DNA of 64,000 bases from Rosa chinensis (taxonomy: Eukaryota > Streptophyta > Magnoliopsida > Rosales > Rosaceae). The position numbers and the translations under genes were made by a program. The notes beneath the pieces were generated by a model, which worked only from the letters and a program-made list of their open reading frames with translations, was not told the origin of the DNA and did not search any database. The stretch covers positions 8,987,501 to 9,051,500 of the forward strand of contig NC_037090.1 in NCBI RefSeq assembly GCF_002994745.2, in the 5' to 3' direction. Shown one piece after another: positions 34,949-48,786 of the stretch. The first letter of the stretch is position 1, and every line of letters starts with the position of its first letter.

Positions 34949-35955
34949 CTGAAGTTCCACTCAATAACATTAGAGACCAGTATAAAAACATTCATAGTAT
35001 GTCCAACAATAGCAAACCGTAAATGATTAGAATCTAGCATCTCAATATAAAGAAAACAAAAAAAGTGTTGGTCAGATAATCTTGAACTAGTAACAGACTA
35101 ACAGGAGAGCTTAAGGTGCAAACAAGATTCAACAACAAGAGGGTCAAACATAGTTTACTGGCTTCATTCGAATGCAGAAACTGGTGAAGTTGAAAGTTAT
35201 AGCATCCTGTTGTGTTGCAAGATCTCATCTACTTCTACATAAGCAAAAGTTAGACACTATGGTGAAAGATTACAGCCCGGCCGGCTTATTGAACCCAATA
35301 AGGGCTCGGTATTAGGGTCAGGGCCGGAACCCCTTATTCAGTACTCACTAGCAATTGTAAAACATTTGCCTAAGCTCAATGTTCACTTCTTTCCCAAATA
35401 CTCTTTGAATTCATGATTTTGATGAATTATGCAGTTATAAGCAATAGCAGCTATAACATCAAGTGCAAGAGAGCCCACCTATTTCAAAGTAAGCTTGTTA
35501 AAATCTACCGCAACTTCAACTTCTGCTTCTTTCCCCAACACTATTTGAATCAGCTATTCATGATTTTGATAACTTATGAACTAGTAAAAGCAATAGCAGC
35601 TATGAACATCAATCACCAATCAATCAAAGCATGAGTCTTTATCAATCACATAAGCAACTGATCATCTCGCAATTCAATGAATCAAAAACTGATTAGAATA
35701 TAGGGAATACTAACAAAGTCTTAAAGATTTCAGCTTTGGTGTTTGGCGGCTGAGAAAACGTGGGGAAGCAAAACCATGAAACAAAAGTATCGAACTTTTG
35801 ACAAGATTTGAAGTTCCTACGATGATATTTGGCAAAGCAAACGAAGAAGCGCGTAACTGAAATACTGAGGAATCGGAGAGACAGATATTTACCTGAAATT
35901 GGTGTTCCTGGGATTTGGGGTTGGGTTGAACAAACGAAGGCGTTGAATTGTTGAA
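34949..35955 (-). other. saposin-gene leader exon and 5'-leader intron
   Basis: A leader exon (about 35955-35893) ends at CAG then GTAAAT. The intron runs to an acceptor CTTCAG at 34949, five bases before the start codon. Within it two imperfect copies of an approximately 85-bp segment occur (about 35385-35465 and 35525-35610; shared CATGATTTTGAT, AGCAATAGCAGCTAT). Confidence 0.6.
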
Positions 35956-35980
35956 GCGTTGTTGCTTTGATTGTTGGCTC

Positions 35981-35988
35981 CTTATATA
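35981..35988 (-). promoter_or_regulatory. TATA box of the saposin-like gene
   Basis: The minus strand reads TATATAAG, about 30 bp before the inferred leader start. Confidence 0.65.
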
Positions 35989-37167
35989 CAACAGCTACCC
36001 TTCTGGGTCAAGCTTCTATGTGATAAGCAACACGTAGATTCGAGTGCGGTTTCCAGCCTACAAAACTACCTCTCATACATCTCCACGTGTCTACTGTGGC
36101 CTCGTGTGATTGGGTTGGATTTTTGTTTTTTGAAAATCCTTCAATTATTTTTTTCGTTTTTAGATGAATAATTAGAATGCTTGTGGTAGTAGGATTCTCA
36201 GTATGCGGATTCCACAAGAAATACAACGTGTACTCCTAAGGAAACATCACTCTTCAGTCTTTTTTGAGTTTTTTGTCAATCCAAAATAAGTGTACTATGT
36301 CTGTATAGAACAAGTATTTGGATTTTCTGTTATAAAATGAGTCACTTTCTTTTTCTTTTTCTTTTAGTAAAAGTTTGCAGTTTGCTAAGCTACCTTCTTG
36401 GCTTTTGAGGCATAATGCCATTTAGTTTGACATGAAATATGTTGCTAGGTTTTGTTTTGGTCAAATTTGTAGTGCTTGGGCTTGGATGGATCCCAATTGA
36501 TTTAGTCACACAATTCCCTTGCTCTTGTTTTTTAATTTCAAAATTGGGATAGCTTTTTACCAACTTGCAAAATGATGCCAAACAATGTTTGTTATGGTCA
36601 TGAATCATCAATATATCATATAGCAAAACAGATTTCATCTCTTTCAGTAACCATAAGAAGTAAAGAACTTTGACCAAAAAAAAAAAAAGTTATGCACAAA
36701 GTAGTGAACCCTATTCATATACCCAACTCAGCACTAACATCACATACCCCTTTACCCGCTTTTCTGATATCATGAGTTCCGATAGCTCAAAAACTTTGAA
36801 AATGAAGTCAAGGCAAGGTTTGGTGTATGGCCCCAAATTTTGGTCATTGGCCATCATAAAGCACATTGATCACCATATGAAGTTGAACATTAGTACAACT
36901 TTTAGGAAGACTTACTCGTATTATAACAATAAGTTAAACATTAGCATCAACGAAAGTGAAACAAATGGAACGAACAAGGATAGAAACATTTTCACAAACA
37001 ACACAAATTCTTGACAGATGCATCAGTTTGAGAAACAATTTCAACCTAAGTAAAAACAGTTTCTAAAGAAAGGAGAATCGGAGACAGAGGAGAGGGAACA
37101 CAAGCATACGCATACATAACTAAATGTCAGTGCTTGATTGAGATCAGCTGATTGACTGGACGATAAA
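35989..37167. other. intergenic region and 3' UTR of the WEB-family gene
   Basis: No supported gene. The frames at 36390-36677 and 36670-37014 are not recognised. Confidence 0.45.
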
Positions 37168-40100
37168 TTACTTCAAGTCTGGAGTTGGCTTCTTCTTCTT
37201 CCTGCTTTGCTTTGTCAAAAGAAGTGAGAACCGAGCAAATCCGGACTTCTTTCTTTTAGCAGAAAAATTCTTGAGACCACTTTCCTTCTCAAACTTCTTA
37301 GAAGAGGGTTGATCACCGTTTTGCTTGCTGAGCATCTGACCCAGTGACACCTTTTGTTTTATAGGTGTCTTTTCGGTCAGTTCCATTTCATCCTCTTCAG
37401 GCATAAGCAACTTCCTGCTTAGGATTTGTCCGATTGATAAGGTTGGCCTCAGAACCGGCATTGATTCATCACCAACTAGATTCAGACCATTTACGTCACG
37501 CAATTGCAACTCTCTGGCATGATTTGATGGGCAAGGATTCTTGAACTTGGCAGAGTTGTGTACTGAAGAACGTCTTTTTTGACCATGCTGGGATCTCCAT
37601 TTGCGAAGAGCTTCTTCCACTGCCAGCTTGCCCCTATTTGCAGCCTCCACTCTGTTCAGTGCTTCTTCCAATGCCTTTTTACTGGTTTTGACTTCCTCGG
37701 TTGCTTCCTCTACTTTCTTCAAGATTTCTGTTTTCGATACATTTGCATCATCAACATGCTTCATGGCATCTCTTACTCTCTTCTTAGAAAGCTCTTCTGC
37801 ATCTCGAACCTTGCGGGTTAAGGTTGAGTACTCTTCAAATGAAAGAGTTACTCCTTCAGGTTTCTGCAATGCATCTCCAGATGAATTCTCCTGGTTTGAT
37901 AGAGCCTTAATTTCTGCAAGAGCAAAAGCTTCTGCAGCTCTAGCTGCTGCTTTCATCTTTCTCGCGGCAACCAACCTGATTTCAGCTGTCTTTATCTTAC
38001 CTCTCGTCTGCTCAATCTCGGAAGTTGCTCTCGAAACCTCTAACTTGGCAGCTTCTGCCATTTTTTTGAACTGCTCCGTCTCAGAACTCAGTCGTCGAAG
38101 CTCCTTTGAAATATCTAAAGACTTATCAGGGGCACCTTTAGATTCAGCATCCTTTGCCAACTGTAGCTTTTGTTTTGTTTGGTTGAGCTCTTCTTCAAGA
38201 GACAACATTTTTAAAGAATTTGAAGTTAACCTGACACGGGTCTTCTCAAGTGCGACTCTTTCCTTCTCTAATTTCTTGTTGAATGTTTCAACGGAAGCCC
38301 GAATGTCAGCAAGATCACTAGTAGTCCTGGTAAGGTTCACCTTAGCTTGTTTCAATTCCATTAAGATTAAACCTGGTGCTGAAGAAGGACAAGAGCTCAC
38401 ACCTTCCCGTGCATTGCAATGGCTGCCATTGTTCCCATGGTTTTCCTTATCTGCTTCATTTACCACAGGAGTCATGTAGTCCTTACCTACATCTGTCTCG
38501 AGGTCCACTTCAGATACTTCTTTCTGAAGCCTTTTCTTCAATTCATCAATAATCTTTTTGGTTTGTTCCAGTTCTATTAGAACATCAAGAGTTTCCCTTT
38601 CTTTCAAAGTGAGATCTTTCTCCAACTGTAAAGCCTGCTCCTCCAGTTTTTCAGTGTCGACCTCTTCCATGTCATGCTGCAATTAGGAACGAGTTAAACA
38701 CACAATACGGCTATAAAGCACAAAAAACAAGAACAAGAAATCATGCCTACTATTGGACAATTTCAGAAATGGAAGGGGATACATATATACAGATGCACAA
38801 GCCACTACTTTACTGTGAGAGAAATCAGCAGAAGCAAAGCGAACCGTTCAGAGCTTTAGGTTATCAAACAATGAACGTTCCCTTCGAGGGAAACATATTG
38901 GGATGATCAGCTCCGCGAAGCTGCACTTAAAATCATGGGTGCACAACTTCACACAGTGGATCATTCCCACTCGCGAAAGATCGAAACAGAAGATAGACAA
39001 AACAGAAGTTTATCCAACCAAATCTTAGAAATAGAAACATGAATCCATAAAAAATAATCCTACAAGATTCTTTATTCAGCCTTCAGAAATGGAAGGGGAT
39101 ACATATATACAGATGCACAAGCCACTACTTTACTGTGAGAGAAATCAGCAGAAGCAAAGTGAACCGTTCAGAGCTTTAGGTTATCAAACAATGAACGTTC
39201 CCTTCGAGGGAAACATATTGGGATGATCAGCTCCTCGAAGCTGCACTTAAAATCATGGGTGCACAACTTCACACAGTGGATCATTCCCACTCGCGAAAGA
39301 TCGAAACAGAAGATAGACAAAACAGAAGTTTATCCAACCAAATCTTAGAAATAGAAACATGAATCCATAAAAAACAATCCTACAAGATTCTTTATTCAGC
39401 CTTCATTTGGCTTTATAAGGAATACAAACAAGCAGATCTTCACTGGACGAAAACAGCCAAATAAACATATCAGGAAATGTGTAAAATGTTGCCAATCATA
39501 GTCCACTATTTATTCGACATGGGTATCTTCCAAAAGAGTCCAAATTTTAAACTCCATTATGGATTAAAGCCATAGATTCCATCAATGTCACAAACAGACG
39601 GCTAGTGCAAGCATTTCCATTACAAATTACAAAGTGGCACATACAAACAGTCTGGACAATTTTCCACATAAACTAAGAAACAAAAATTCCTTTCAAAGTT
39701 TCGACTACATTTAGAAGCAATTGCATCTCTTTCGCTGCTCCAATGCAAGTATCAGAGTGCATTACCACTACAATTTAAAATGCGCAACACAACAACCAAA
39801 CTCAAAAACATAAACATACATTTCCTCTCAAAACTCCCTCATAAAACTAAGAAACAAAAATTCCTTTCAAAGTTTCGACTACATTTAGAAGCAATTCCAT
39901 CTCTTTCGCTGCTCCAATGCAAGTATCAGAGTGCATTACCACTACAATTTAAAATGCGCAACAAAACAACCAAACTCAAAAACATAAACATACATTTCCT
40001 CTCAAAACTTCCTCATAAAACCCCAAACAGTAGGGCCAAAACCCCAATGCACTCAGTTTTTTTGCTTAAATAAAAACCCATTGTCAACTTAATCCGAACA

Positions 40101-40325
40101 AAATCCCATCTTAAATTGTTTGGATACAAAAACAAAGTTAATGAGAGACTAGCTATATACCTCAGGCTCCGAATACTTATTAGCATTTGAGGGTTTCCAG
40201 TACCCGACTCCACCGAATCGACTCACCGCCTCCTTCACCGATTCAAACGGCGCCGACGTGTCGATCTCCGCCCGCAAACCCGACCCGGGCACTCCCCCAT
40301 TCACGCCGCTTTTATCGGGCTCCAT
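37168..40325 (-). CDS. WEB-family coiled-coil protein (WEB1/PMI2 type, At2g38370-like)
   Basis: Two exons, 40325-40161 and 38676-37168, join in phase 0 to give 557 residues. Exon 1 encodes the conserved start with I-D-T-S-A-P-F-E-S-V-K-E-A-V-S-R-F-G, the signature of the WEB family. Exon 2 is dominated by long coiled coils rich in Glu, Lys and Leu (about residues 56-120 and 160-410). An Ala-rich A-R-K-M-K-A-A-A-R-A-A-E-A-F-A-L-A-E-I-K segment follows, and the C-terminus is basic with K-R-K-K-S-G and R-K-K-K-K. Family members WEB1 and PMI2 act in cytosolic control of chloroplast photorelocation; this subgroup is less studied. The intron of 1484 bp holds two tandem duplications. Confidence 0.93.
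38762..39404. repeat. tandem duplication, two copies of about 320 bp, in the WEB-gene intron
   Basis: Copy 1 is 38762-39081 and copy 2 is 39082-39404. I see three differences (AGCGAACC/AGTGAACC, CTCCGCG/CTCCTCG, AAATAATCC/AAACAATCC), so identity is about 99%. This is a recent duplication. Confidence 0.95.
39671..40018. repeat. second tandem duplication, two copies of 174 bp, in the WEB-gene intron
   Basis: 39671-39844 and 39845-40018 start AACTAAGAAACAAAAATTCC and differ at about three positions. It is independent in sequence from the 320-bp duplication 270 bp away. Confidence 0.95.
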
Positions 40326-42189
40326 TTCCGGACCCCCTCGGACAACTGAACTGAAATCCCAAACACAATCGAAAACAAACAAAGGCCGAAACTTTAACAC
40401 ACCCAAGAAGCCTTTGGTCAATGATAGCGTTTGGGCAGTCAAAGAACGATGTTTGGCTTTGGTTTTTTGAGGTCACTCAGTTGGGGGAGTTGAGAGAAAC
40501 CAGTGACCCAGTGTGATGAGACAACCCAAGAAGCACGGCTATAGAGAGCCCAGGATAGAGACAAGAGGGAAAAAAATAAGAAAAGTAAAGGGTACGTTAC
40601 AAACGAAAACGAAATCTTGAAGTTCCGGAAATACCCATCGCCGTGATCAAATTTTCAGTTATTTCATCGTTAATATTGCCGGGTTTGAGGTCTTTATGGG
40701 AAATGTAGGAGATGATTCGTAGGCTAGAAGAGTTAAGTGCTTTGGTAGAAGCGTTGGTTTTTTGAAAAGTGCGTTCTACGCGCGAGTGAATTTCCAACGG
40801 CAACAACAACAAAAGCTGCATGATTACCTAACGGGCTTGGGGCCTTGTCGGTAATCATAAAAGCGCGTAAAAAGCACTTTTCCGCTATCGGCTTGGGCTT
40901 CTTGGTTGTCAAGTACAGTGCAGATCCAACGTTCGGAAAATCTGGACAAAAGCACTTCCATTTGTTCCCCACACAAGCCACAGCTTCTATTTCAAACACC
41001 ACCTAGAGTTCAGCACTTTCTTTTTTCCGTCATTCTGTTTTGAGTGTTTTCGTTAGGTGGTCTGTTGTTCAGAAGATTTGAAACTTTGAGTAATTATGCT
41101 TGCATGTGTTTTCTAGTTGCTTTTTGAAGCTACTAGTTACGTTTGTTACTACATCATATCATTTAGAAAATAAGAATGAATAACGGTGATTCAATATACT
41201 ATTTATTGGTTCTTATTGATCGACATTATGGATTTGATTCAGGGAATGGTTCTAATTAGCTATTATGAGAGTTACAATGCAAGATGGATTTTTATGTCCT
41301 GTTTGTTTTGGGGATGTAGGCTTTGTCGAACCCCGTCAACAAATCTGTTGTGTTTTTTCACTTTCTTCTTCTAGCTTGTATCTTTTTGTTCATGCATGTT
41401 GTCAATATTGTGAGTTTCTTCTATTTATCATTCTGGTTTGCTTGGATTTCGTGTTGTAAGGGCAACACATTAAACCCCAAAGTAATAACATACACAACAA
41501 GTAACCCATAAGCTAAGCTAACTGAACAACAACTCCTTCAGTGTCTGGTAGGGAGGCCAGTTTGGCGTTGACCTCCAGTGGCGGGAATGCTACAGCTTAA
41601 CACTGATGATGCCTTTGTGGCTTTGTCCCTTCTCTATGTCATGGTGGTGCTAGATGTGTTGTGCGGAAGTGTTAAGTATGAAGTGTCAAAACATGAAAAA
41701 GATAAATTAACATAAAAATTCGTAAGCCATAATTTACGTTGTTCACCCTAAAACGGATTACATTCACGGGTGAAGACGGCGATGTGATTCCACTAATATA
41801 AAAAAAGTGATTATGATTGAGGTGTTTAATACTCAAACCCAAATTTTAATTACACCTGAGTACACTCACGGAAAGAGAAAGACCAAATAGAAAAACAGTT
41901 ACTTAAATATATATATTTTGTCACTCGCAAGAAAAAAATCAACAAAACAAAAGGTGATTTTTATTTTTTATTTTTTGAATTAAGAGCCGATGCGGCTGCC
42001 CTCAAGCCTTAATTAGTGAAACAGTAGAATACATGGAGGGAGGGGGGAGGGGGGGGGGGCATGGTGCGGCTACGTCTCAATAAGTCAAAGCTACGGCTCT
42101 TTCTTCTCTCTCTCAAATTTTAATTGGTGACAAAAGGCATATATTTATATGTGAATGAGATAAATTCCAAAATCTAAATTAAAGACAAT
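40326..42189. other. WEB-gene promoter and intergenic region
   Basis: No supported gene. No convincing TATA box upstream of the WEB gene was found. A G-rich run (GGGGAGGGGGGGGGGGGC) lies at 42044-42061. Short open frames at 40733-41002 and 41186-41511 are not recognised. Confidence 0.45.
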
Positions 42190-42470
42190 TGATGACCTTA
42201 TTAATCTAAGCCACAAGCCAACGGGATGTGTTGTTCAAAATGACCATGGTGGTTTATAGCTGAGTTTGCATATACGAAGGAACATGTAGCCTCAACATTC
42301 CAAGCTGAGTTGCTAGCTACGTACAAAGCACGGGCTTAAACTACCACAAGCTTTGGAACTTTCTACTGTTATTGTCCTAAATGATTGCTTGGTGGCAGTG
42401 AAGGTTGTTTGTGATGCTGGGGAGAACCTCTCAGTGCTAGGTAATTTGGTAGAAGATATATGGGCAATTC
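42190..42470 (+). pseudogene. fragment of a LINE-type RNase H domain (RVT_3)
   Basis: Translation with stops shows G-C-V-V-Q-N-D-H-G-G-L early, then E-L-S-T-V-I-V-L-N-D-C-L-V-A-V-K-V-V and I-W-A-I-L-K-F. This is the pattern of the RNase H-like domain found at the C-terminus of plant LINE polyproteins. Several stops interrupt it. It ends where the MITE at about 42472 begins. Confidence 0.5.
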
Positions 42471-42815
42471 TTAAGTTCACCTCTGGGGTGAATGAGCATA
42501 TTTACCTGTATTGTCGATTAACATACTTTTACTTAATAATTTTATCATCAAACGGTCCATATCTTAGATTAACCTTTAAAGATAATCTCTATAAATTAAA
42601 AAAATCAATTAAATCAGAAATCATTTAATTATCTAATTGAATAAAACAAATGGATTGTTCTAACAATACTTACTACTATTATGATGAACCGTCCATTTAT
42701 TTCATAGAAATGAATAACTAAAATGTCTTCAATTTAATTGATTTTTTACAGAGCTAATCTTTATATGATATTATGCAACATGAATGGTTAGATTAGAAAA
42801 TTATAAAATTAAAAT

Positions 42816-43046
42816 TGTTCAAGTAAATCCCTATTTGTGTGTCTGGCCCAAACCCTAGCTTACTTGACCTAGTGGTAATGGTGGTAATAGGGTTTAATTA
42901 GAAGGATCTAGATATTCATATTCAATGTATGATTACATTTCCTTGTATGATTCGGATTCTATGCATTGTATTCTTTATATAAAGAGGCCCCTATTATCAA
43001 TGAAAATACACAACGATTTTCTCTCAAATATCGATTTCCTAAAACA
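42816..43046 (+). repeat. 5' LTR of copia element 2
   Basis: It runs from TGTTCAAG to CCTAAAACA. A TTTATATAAAGAGG box (about 42972) is the likely promoter TATA of the element. Confidence 0.85.
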
Positions 43047-43868
43047 CGTTATCAGCACGAAGCTCTAACCCTGAAAACCCTAATTTCGTAACCCTCAAAA
43101 TCTGGCAACCACCGCCCCACATATCGAAGCCCTAATCCCAAGGAGCCCAGAACCGGCGGCGGAACCATCGAAACAGGCCGGAATAGACCTGAACCAGCCA
43201 TCGGAAAAATCAGACCGGCCCCTGCCTTCTGCCTGCCCTTGCGAGCCATGTCGAGGAGCTGCCGAGAACTGTCGATAGCCTGAGCGACACCTGCCGACAT
43301 CTGCTGAGAGCCCCTGCACCTGCTGCCAACACCTGCGCGCAGGCCTGCACAGCCCCTGCAGCAGCTCCGCACAGCCCCGCATAACCCAGCCTAGCTCCGA
43401 CCACTACTTGTTTAAGGAAACTTTTCCGGTGACCCCCGGAGACCTTTTTCAGGCCATCTTCACCAACTTTTCCGGCTATATTTTAAGGTAAACTTTTCTA
43501 AAATTTCCCCTTTTTGAAGTTTTTCATTCTTTTCTTCTTTTCTCGGGGACTTGCAACCTCTCTTTTTCTGCCCCCCTTTTCTTCTTCATAGGGGAGACCA
43601 AATAGTCGAACTGTGGGGGTTCGTGCTCACTCCAAGCTTGGAGCTCGTAGAGTCCTCCAAACTTAGAGTTTGTGGAGATAAAATGATCGACCACAAACAT
43701 CATTGTTTCGATCTAATCTAACCCCTCTTGGAATCGAATTTCTTGGAAGTGACTACGCTCGGAAATTCCCAAATTTCTTGAAAGCGACTATGCTCAGAAA
43801 TTTTTATATATTTTCGTGGTAGCCTTTTACGCTCCAAAACTAACCCTAATTTCTTGTTCTCTTTCAGG
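43047..43868 (+). other. primer region and untranslated leader of copia element 2
   Basis: The primer-site stretch is followed by GC-rich sequence to about 43410 and then AT-rich sequence up to the gag start. Minus-strand frames here (43052-43404) are composition artefacts. Confidence 0.6.
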
Positions 43869-44883
43869 ATGAGTAACCTGAATAAATTGGACTTTGCTCC
43901 ATTGGGAAAAACTGGCTCTGGATATCACAAGTGGGTTCGTGATGTCCGCCAGCATCTTAAGGCCGATGGAATCCTGGATACGATTCTCGAGCCTAGCCAG
44001 GACGTGCTAACTATTGAGCAAGCTTAAGCTAGCCATCATCCTAATGACTCGTCATATGGATGATTCGCTCTAGTACGAGTGTATGAATGAAGAAGACCCC
44101 AGAAGGCAGTGGGTCTCACTCGAAGAAAGATTTGGCAACGTCCGTGACTCCCTGCTTCCTCACCTAGAAGTGAGATGGCATAGTCTCTGCTTCTGTGATT
44201 TCAAGTCAGTTCTTAACTACAACTCAGGAGCACTTCGCATTAAATTCTTAATGAAATTCTGTGGTAAAGAGATCACAAATGCGATGTTGATTGAGAAGAC
44301 TCTCTCTAGCTTTCTTGTGTCTGCATTGATGGTTGCTAAGAACTATCGAATTGATGTTACTGCAGGACGGATCACAAGGTTTCATGAGCTCATTGGAGCT
44401 ATGAATGTCGCTGAAAAGCATGACAATATCCTTGTGAAGAACTATAATTCGAGATCCGCGGAAATAGAGCATATTTTGGAATCCAATTATAATCGCGCCC
44501 CTAAGAGAAGGCGCCAAGACTGAAACCCTAACCTTAGGGATACTTCTGGATGTTCTAGTCCATATAATTGCTCTACTTAGGAAGGTAATCGCCAAAATAG
44601 GCGAACACAGAACCGAAGATGTCAACGTGGAAAGAGAGAGGGAGGCAATGCCTCTGGCCGTGTTGTTGGCGCCACCAACACTCAGAGCCATCTAAATGAT
44701 GCTTTCAAAGCGCCTCAATCAATGGTGTTTGAGCAAAGAGATGTATATTCTCGATGTGGAGTGTCTGAACATTGGGCACACATTTGTAGAGCTCGTGAAG
44801 AAATTGTCACCGCCTACAAAGCATATTGTAAAGCAAGAGAAGTTTACTATGTGGAACAAGAAGATCAAGAAGATGATCTAGAG
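43869..44883 (+). pseudogene. gag pseudogene of copia element 2
   Basis: It starts M-S-N-L-N-K-L-D-F with a G-Y-H-K-W-V-R-D-V motif typical of this copia Gag group. The frame is broken near 44026 and 44071, and reopens at 44083-44523 with W-V-S-L-E-E-R-F-G. A zinc knuckle near 44750 reads R-C-G-V-S-E-H-W-A-H-I-C; its first Cys has become Tyr. Frameshifts and stops prevent translation. Confidence 0.75.
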
Positions 44884-47800
44884 TGAAGGGTTGAAGACTA
44901 CAAATCTGGCTGGGATCAATAGATCGCCAATTCTATTTAAGTCTATATTTTTCCAAGAGATGTAAGAACCAATAGCCATATACTTTGTAGTAGATGCCAA
45001 TGGTTTAGTCTTTCTTCAAAGTAGGCTCACCCAAATTAAGTGTGATGTCTGGGAAGGTTCTGAGATTAGTGGAACTTAAGCGAGCATTACTCCACTGACA
45101 TCTCCCTACTCACCTGGTCACATTTATTTTGGAACTAACCAAAGAAGATAGACGACTACCATCGTTTTGCATTAGCTAGCATTTTGGATTAGATTTTATT
45201 TAGTAAAAGAGACAATGATGTATTCCGTTGGCTTATGAATAAAATTTCGAGTTCTTTCCATTATGACTCAATTTTGATTCTAAGCATATTACTTTGTGAC
45301 TACGATGGCTGGGTCATCAGTATTAATTCAAGGACATGGAATAGCCCAAGTTCCACTTGCTAAATGGCACCTTAATTACTGTCACATAAACTCTCTACGC
45401 TCCTAGCTAGGGCAAATCGCACCTATGAATAGCCAACTGACTCCATGCAAAATCTCGTGTAGAGAACGGAAATGAGTTCCTTTGCAATAACTCTAACGAT
45501 TGTGAACAAAGGCGCATCTTAGAGAAGTTTATGTGTCTCTCTAGTGGACTCTATGTCACTATTCGAGCTATTAAATCCAATGAAGTTATGAGAGAAGATC
45601 TCTTGGATTTAGACACATATTGACTTTGTCACTACAGGATAGGTCATCCTGGTCATGATATAATGCTTCGTCTACTAAAGACTTCACATGGACATCCTTT
45701 CTCTCGAGAGAAATGAAGCATGAATCAAAAGTTGATTCCTGGATTAAGTGTGACCGACGCTGCTGCCTAGAGCACCGCCTCCGTCCACCACTAGCCTAGG
45801 GCTGGTGCAGTCCCTATCTATGACACCATGGATAGCGTCCATCATGATGATGGCACCCTAGGTGATGTTTCAATCACCAACTTGCTTCAAATAGCGTTTC
45901 AGACGCTCAGACCCAACTAAAATTCTCATTGGTTGCTTCTAAAGCCTCTCTCGCTCGTTTTACAAAGCCCGTTCCTTAAGAAAATTAGGACTGAGACCGT
46001 CCTATGCAAAGGATATGAAAATACTCATTATGTTCTTACATAGAATCCGTAGGGATTCTGTGGACTAGTTCAACCAACTTGCGGACGTTTAAATATCTCA
46101 TGATGTTGGTTGACACGCAAACACGCTGGTCACGTGTTGTGCCATTGTCCACTTGTAAATGTTGTTTATGCTACACTCCTAGCAAATATCATACAACAAC
46201 ATGCTCACTCCCTGGATCATCATATTCCGTCAATTGGACTTGACGATGCTAGAGAGTTTACATCGAAGACTTTCGATGGGTATTGCATTGGGACTGATGT
46301 TGGACATCATATTCTCATGCACACACCCAAATAGTCTCGTGGAAATGACTATGATGGGTCAGGACATTGGTAATGCACACCAATCTCCTTATATCCGCTT
46401 AGGGTGATGCAATATCGCATGCAGCTATGCTAATTCGTCTACAACCCACCGCCACTCAATCTACCTTTGCGTTACAGCTAGTGACTGGGTACGAGTATCG
46501 TACTTACGCATATTTGAGTGAGCCATTTATGTGCCAATTGCACCGCCACAATGCACTATGATGGGTCCTTACAGATGAATGGGCAACTACGTTGGATTTG
46601 AGATTCCAACAATCGTCAGCCACTCAATGCCCTTGCTAGGCAATCTCCTTACCACTAGATTTGCGAATGTCACTTTAATGAGATAGTTTTCCCATCGTTA
46701 GGGGGAGATAAGAACACGAATGTTCAGCAGGAACACAGGAATTGTCGTAGTCTGTCCCCACTATGTCTCATCTCGATTCCGGTTAAAGTGACGAGATCAC
46801 ACAAACATGCTGCAAACAAGCCTGCAAGGAAGGACGACCCTACGAGAAGACGTATCACCACCCTACATGGAGGTAGGCATAGTGCCAATGCCAAAAAGAG
46901 TGGCACTCTAGCGTTATAGGCCATGGCCCCAGCTAGGATGCGTGGCACATTCCAATCCTTTGATCATCAAGACTCAGAATCTGTCTTATGAGTATCTTCC
47001 GGGTTATGGTTATCGTTGGGGGACGCCTCAACGTCAGAACCTATTCCTGAGAATATAGAGCTCTATGAAAACTACACTAGTGTACGTGAGACGTGGGATA
47101 GAAACTCCATCATAACTGATGATGTAGTTGAGAATTTTGTTGCGCATGAGTTTGTTGAGTCAGATGATATCGAACCACACTCCGTTGATGAATGAATGTC
47201 AAAGTAGAGAAATTTGGCCTAAATGGAAAGATGTGATCCAGGTTAAGATGGGTTCTCTAACGAAGAGGAAGGTTTTCGAGCCAGTGATGCCAACACCTCC
47301 AAACATAAAACCTATTGACTAATGGGTCTTCGTTAGAAAGCGTGATGAGAGAAAGATATGGCAATCTCACCTTATGGCGCAAGGCTTCTCACAAAACACC
47401 TTGGAATTGACTACGATGAGACATATTCTCTCGTAATGGATGTCATTGCACTCCACTACCCTGTCAGTTTGGTAGTTTCCGAATAACTGATTATGCAGCT
47501 TACAAATGTGGTCACTACGTATTTCTATGGGGATCTAGATACGGAATATACATGAAGGTTCATGGTGAACTTCATTTACCAAGTCAAGTGGCTCTAGACC
47601 ACGGAGCTCGTTTACAAAGAGGTTGAAACGCTCACTGAAGTGACTACTTGATTAGGAAGGGATATGCCTATGCATTTCCATAACAAGTTTCGGATTCTAT
47701 CGTGGTTTATGTTGGACATGATCTTCATTGGAAGCCCTTAAAGAGTTAAGGGAAACCGCTGAACACTTGAAATCCGAGTTTGAGATGAAGGATTTTGGGA

Positions 47801-48680
47801 GAACATGATTATATCTCGGTTTGGAACTTGAGCATCATGTTGATAGATGCTTAGGCATTTTGACAAGGTCAAGCCTCCAAGCACCCCCATGATCGTTAGT
47901 AGTCTTGATCCTAAATATGATCATTTTCGTCTAAAAATGATGACGAAGATGTGCTAGAGGCAAAAGTGTACAATAGGCGCATTATTGTACTTACCCCAAT
48001 GTATAAGACCGAACATCTCATTTGCAGTGAACTTGTTAGCTAGATATAGCTATGCGCCAACGCGACCCCATTAGATTGGTGGAAAAAGATATCTTTCAAT
48101 ACTTGAGATGTACGATTGATATGAGCTTGTTCTATCCCTTCAGAGAGATGATGGATTCGGACCCATCACACACCAGGAATACCGCCAACACTGGCCTGCG
48201 TTCACTATCCCCACCCTAAAACGACATGTGTTTTGGAAGGTTTTGTTGATGTTGGGTATCTCTCTGACCCATACAAAGGTCATTCCCAAACTGGTTAAGT
48301 GTTCACCATGGGTAAATACCGTGATATCTTAGAGGTCTACAGAACAGACCCTAGTCGCTATATCTTTGAACCATGCAGAGATTATTGCTCTTCACAAAGT
48401 AGTTCATGAATGTTTATGGATTAGATCCATAATTACGCATGTTCGAATAATTGTGGTTTGAAGTCTACCATAGATGAGCCTACGAGCATATAGGATATAC
48501 TGCTTATTTTGAACAAATGAAGCAAGACTACATCAAAAGCTACAACACCAAACATAATCAACAACAACAGACGCTCCTCAAGATCAAAGCGAACTAGGTT
48601 CAATCTGAGGAGAGTATGGCAGACTTGCTCACTAAGTCATTGCCTAAATTCCACTTTCGAGAAACATGTTGGTAGCATCG
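44884..48680 (+). pseudogene. pol remnant of copia element 2
   Basis: Scattered motifs survive in all three frames: a pre-integrase Y-R-I-G-H-P-G-H-D near 45640, integrase C-terminal sequence near 46410-46700, an RT piece K-R-K-V-F-E-P-V near 47260, F-E-M-K-D-F-G near 47780, and RNase H remnants near 48300-48650. Stops and indels are too many to list. Order and similarity support copia. Confidence 0.7.
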
Positions 48681-48786
48681 TTTGCGAAAGTTATCCGAAC
48701 TCCCATGACTGTTGTCATCAGAGGGAGATGCAGACATCAGGGGGAGGTGTCTACATGTATGGTCTCGAAATGTGAAGGGTGTGTTG

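Noticed and set aside
37601..38479. 292-codon frame antisense to the WEB-family gene
   Set aside because: The sense frame encodes a recognised family; the antisense product is Ser/Phe rich low complexity.
43052..43404. GC-rich minus-strand frames
   Set aside because: They lie in the untranslated leader of copia element 2 and reflect base composition.
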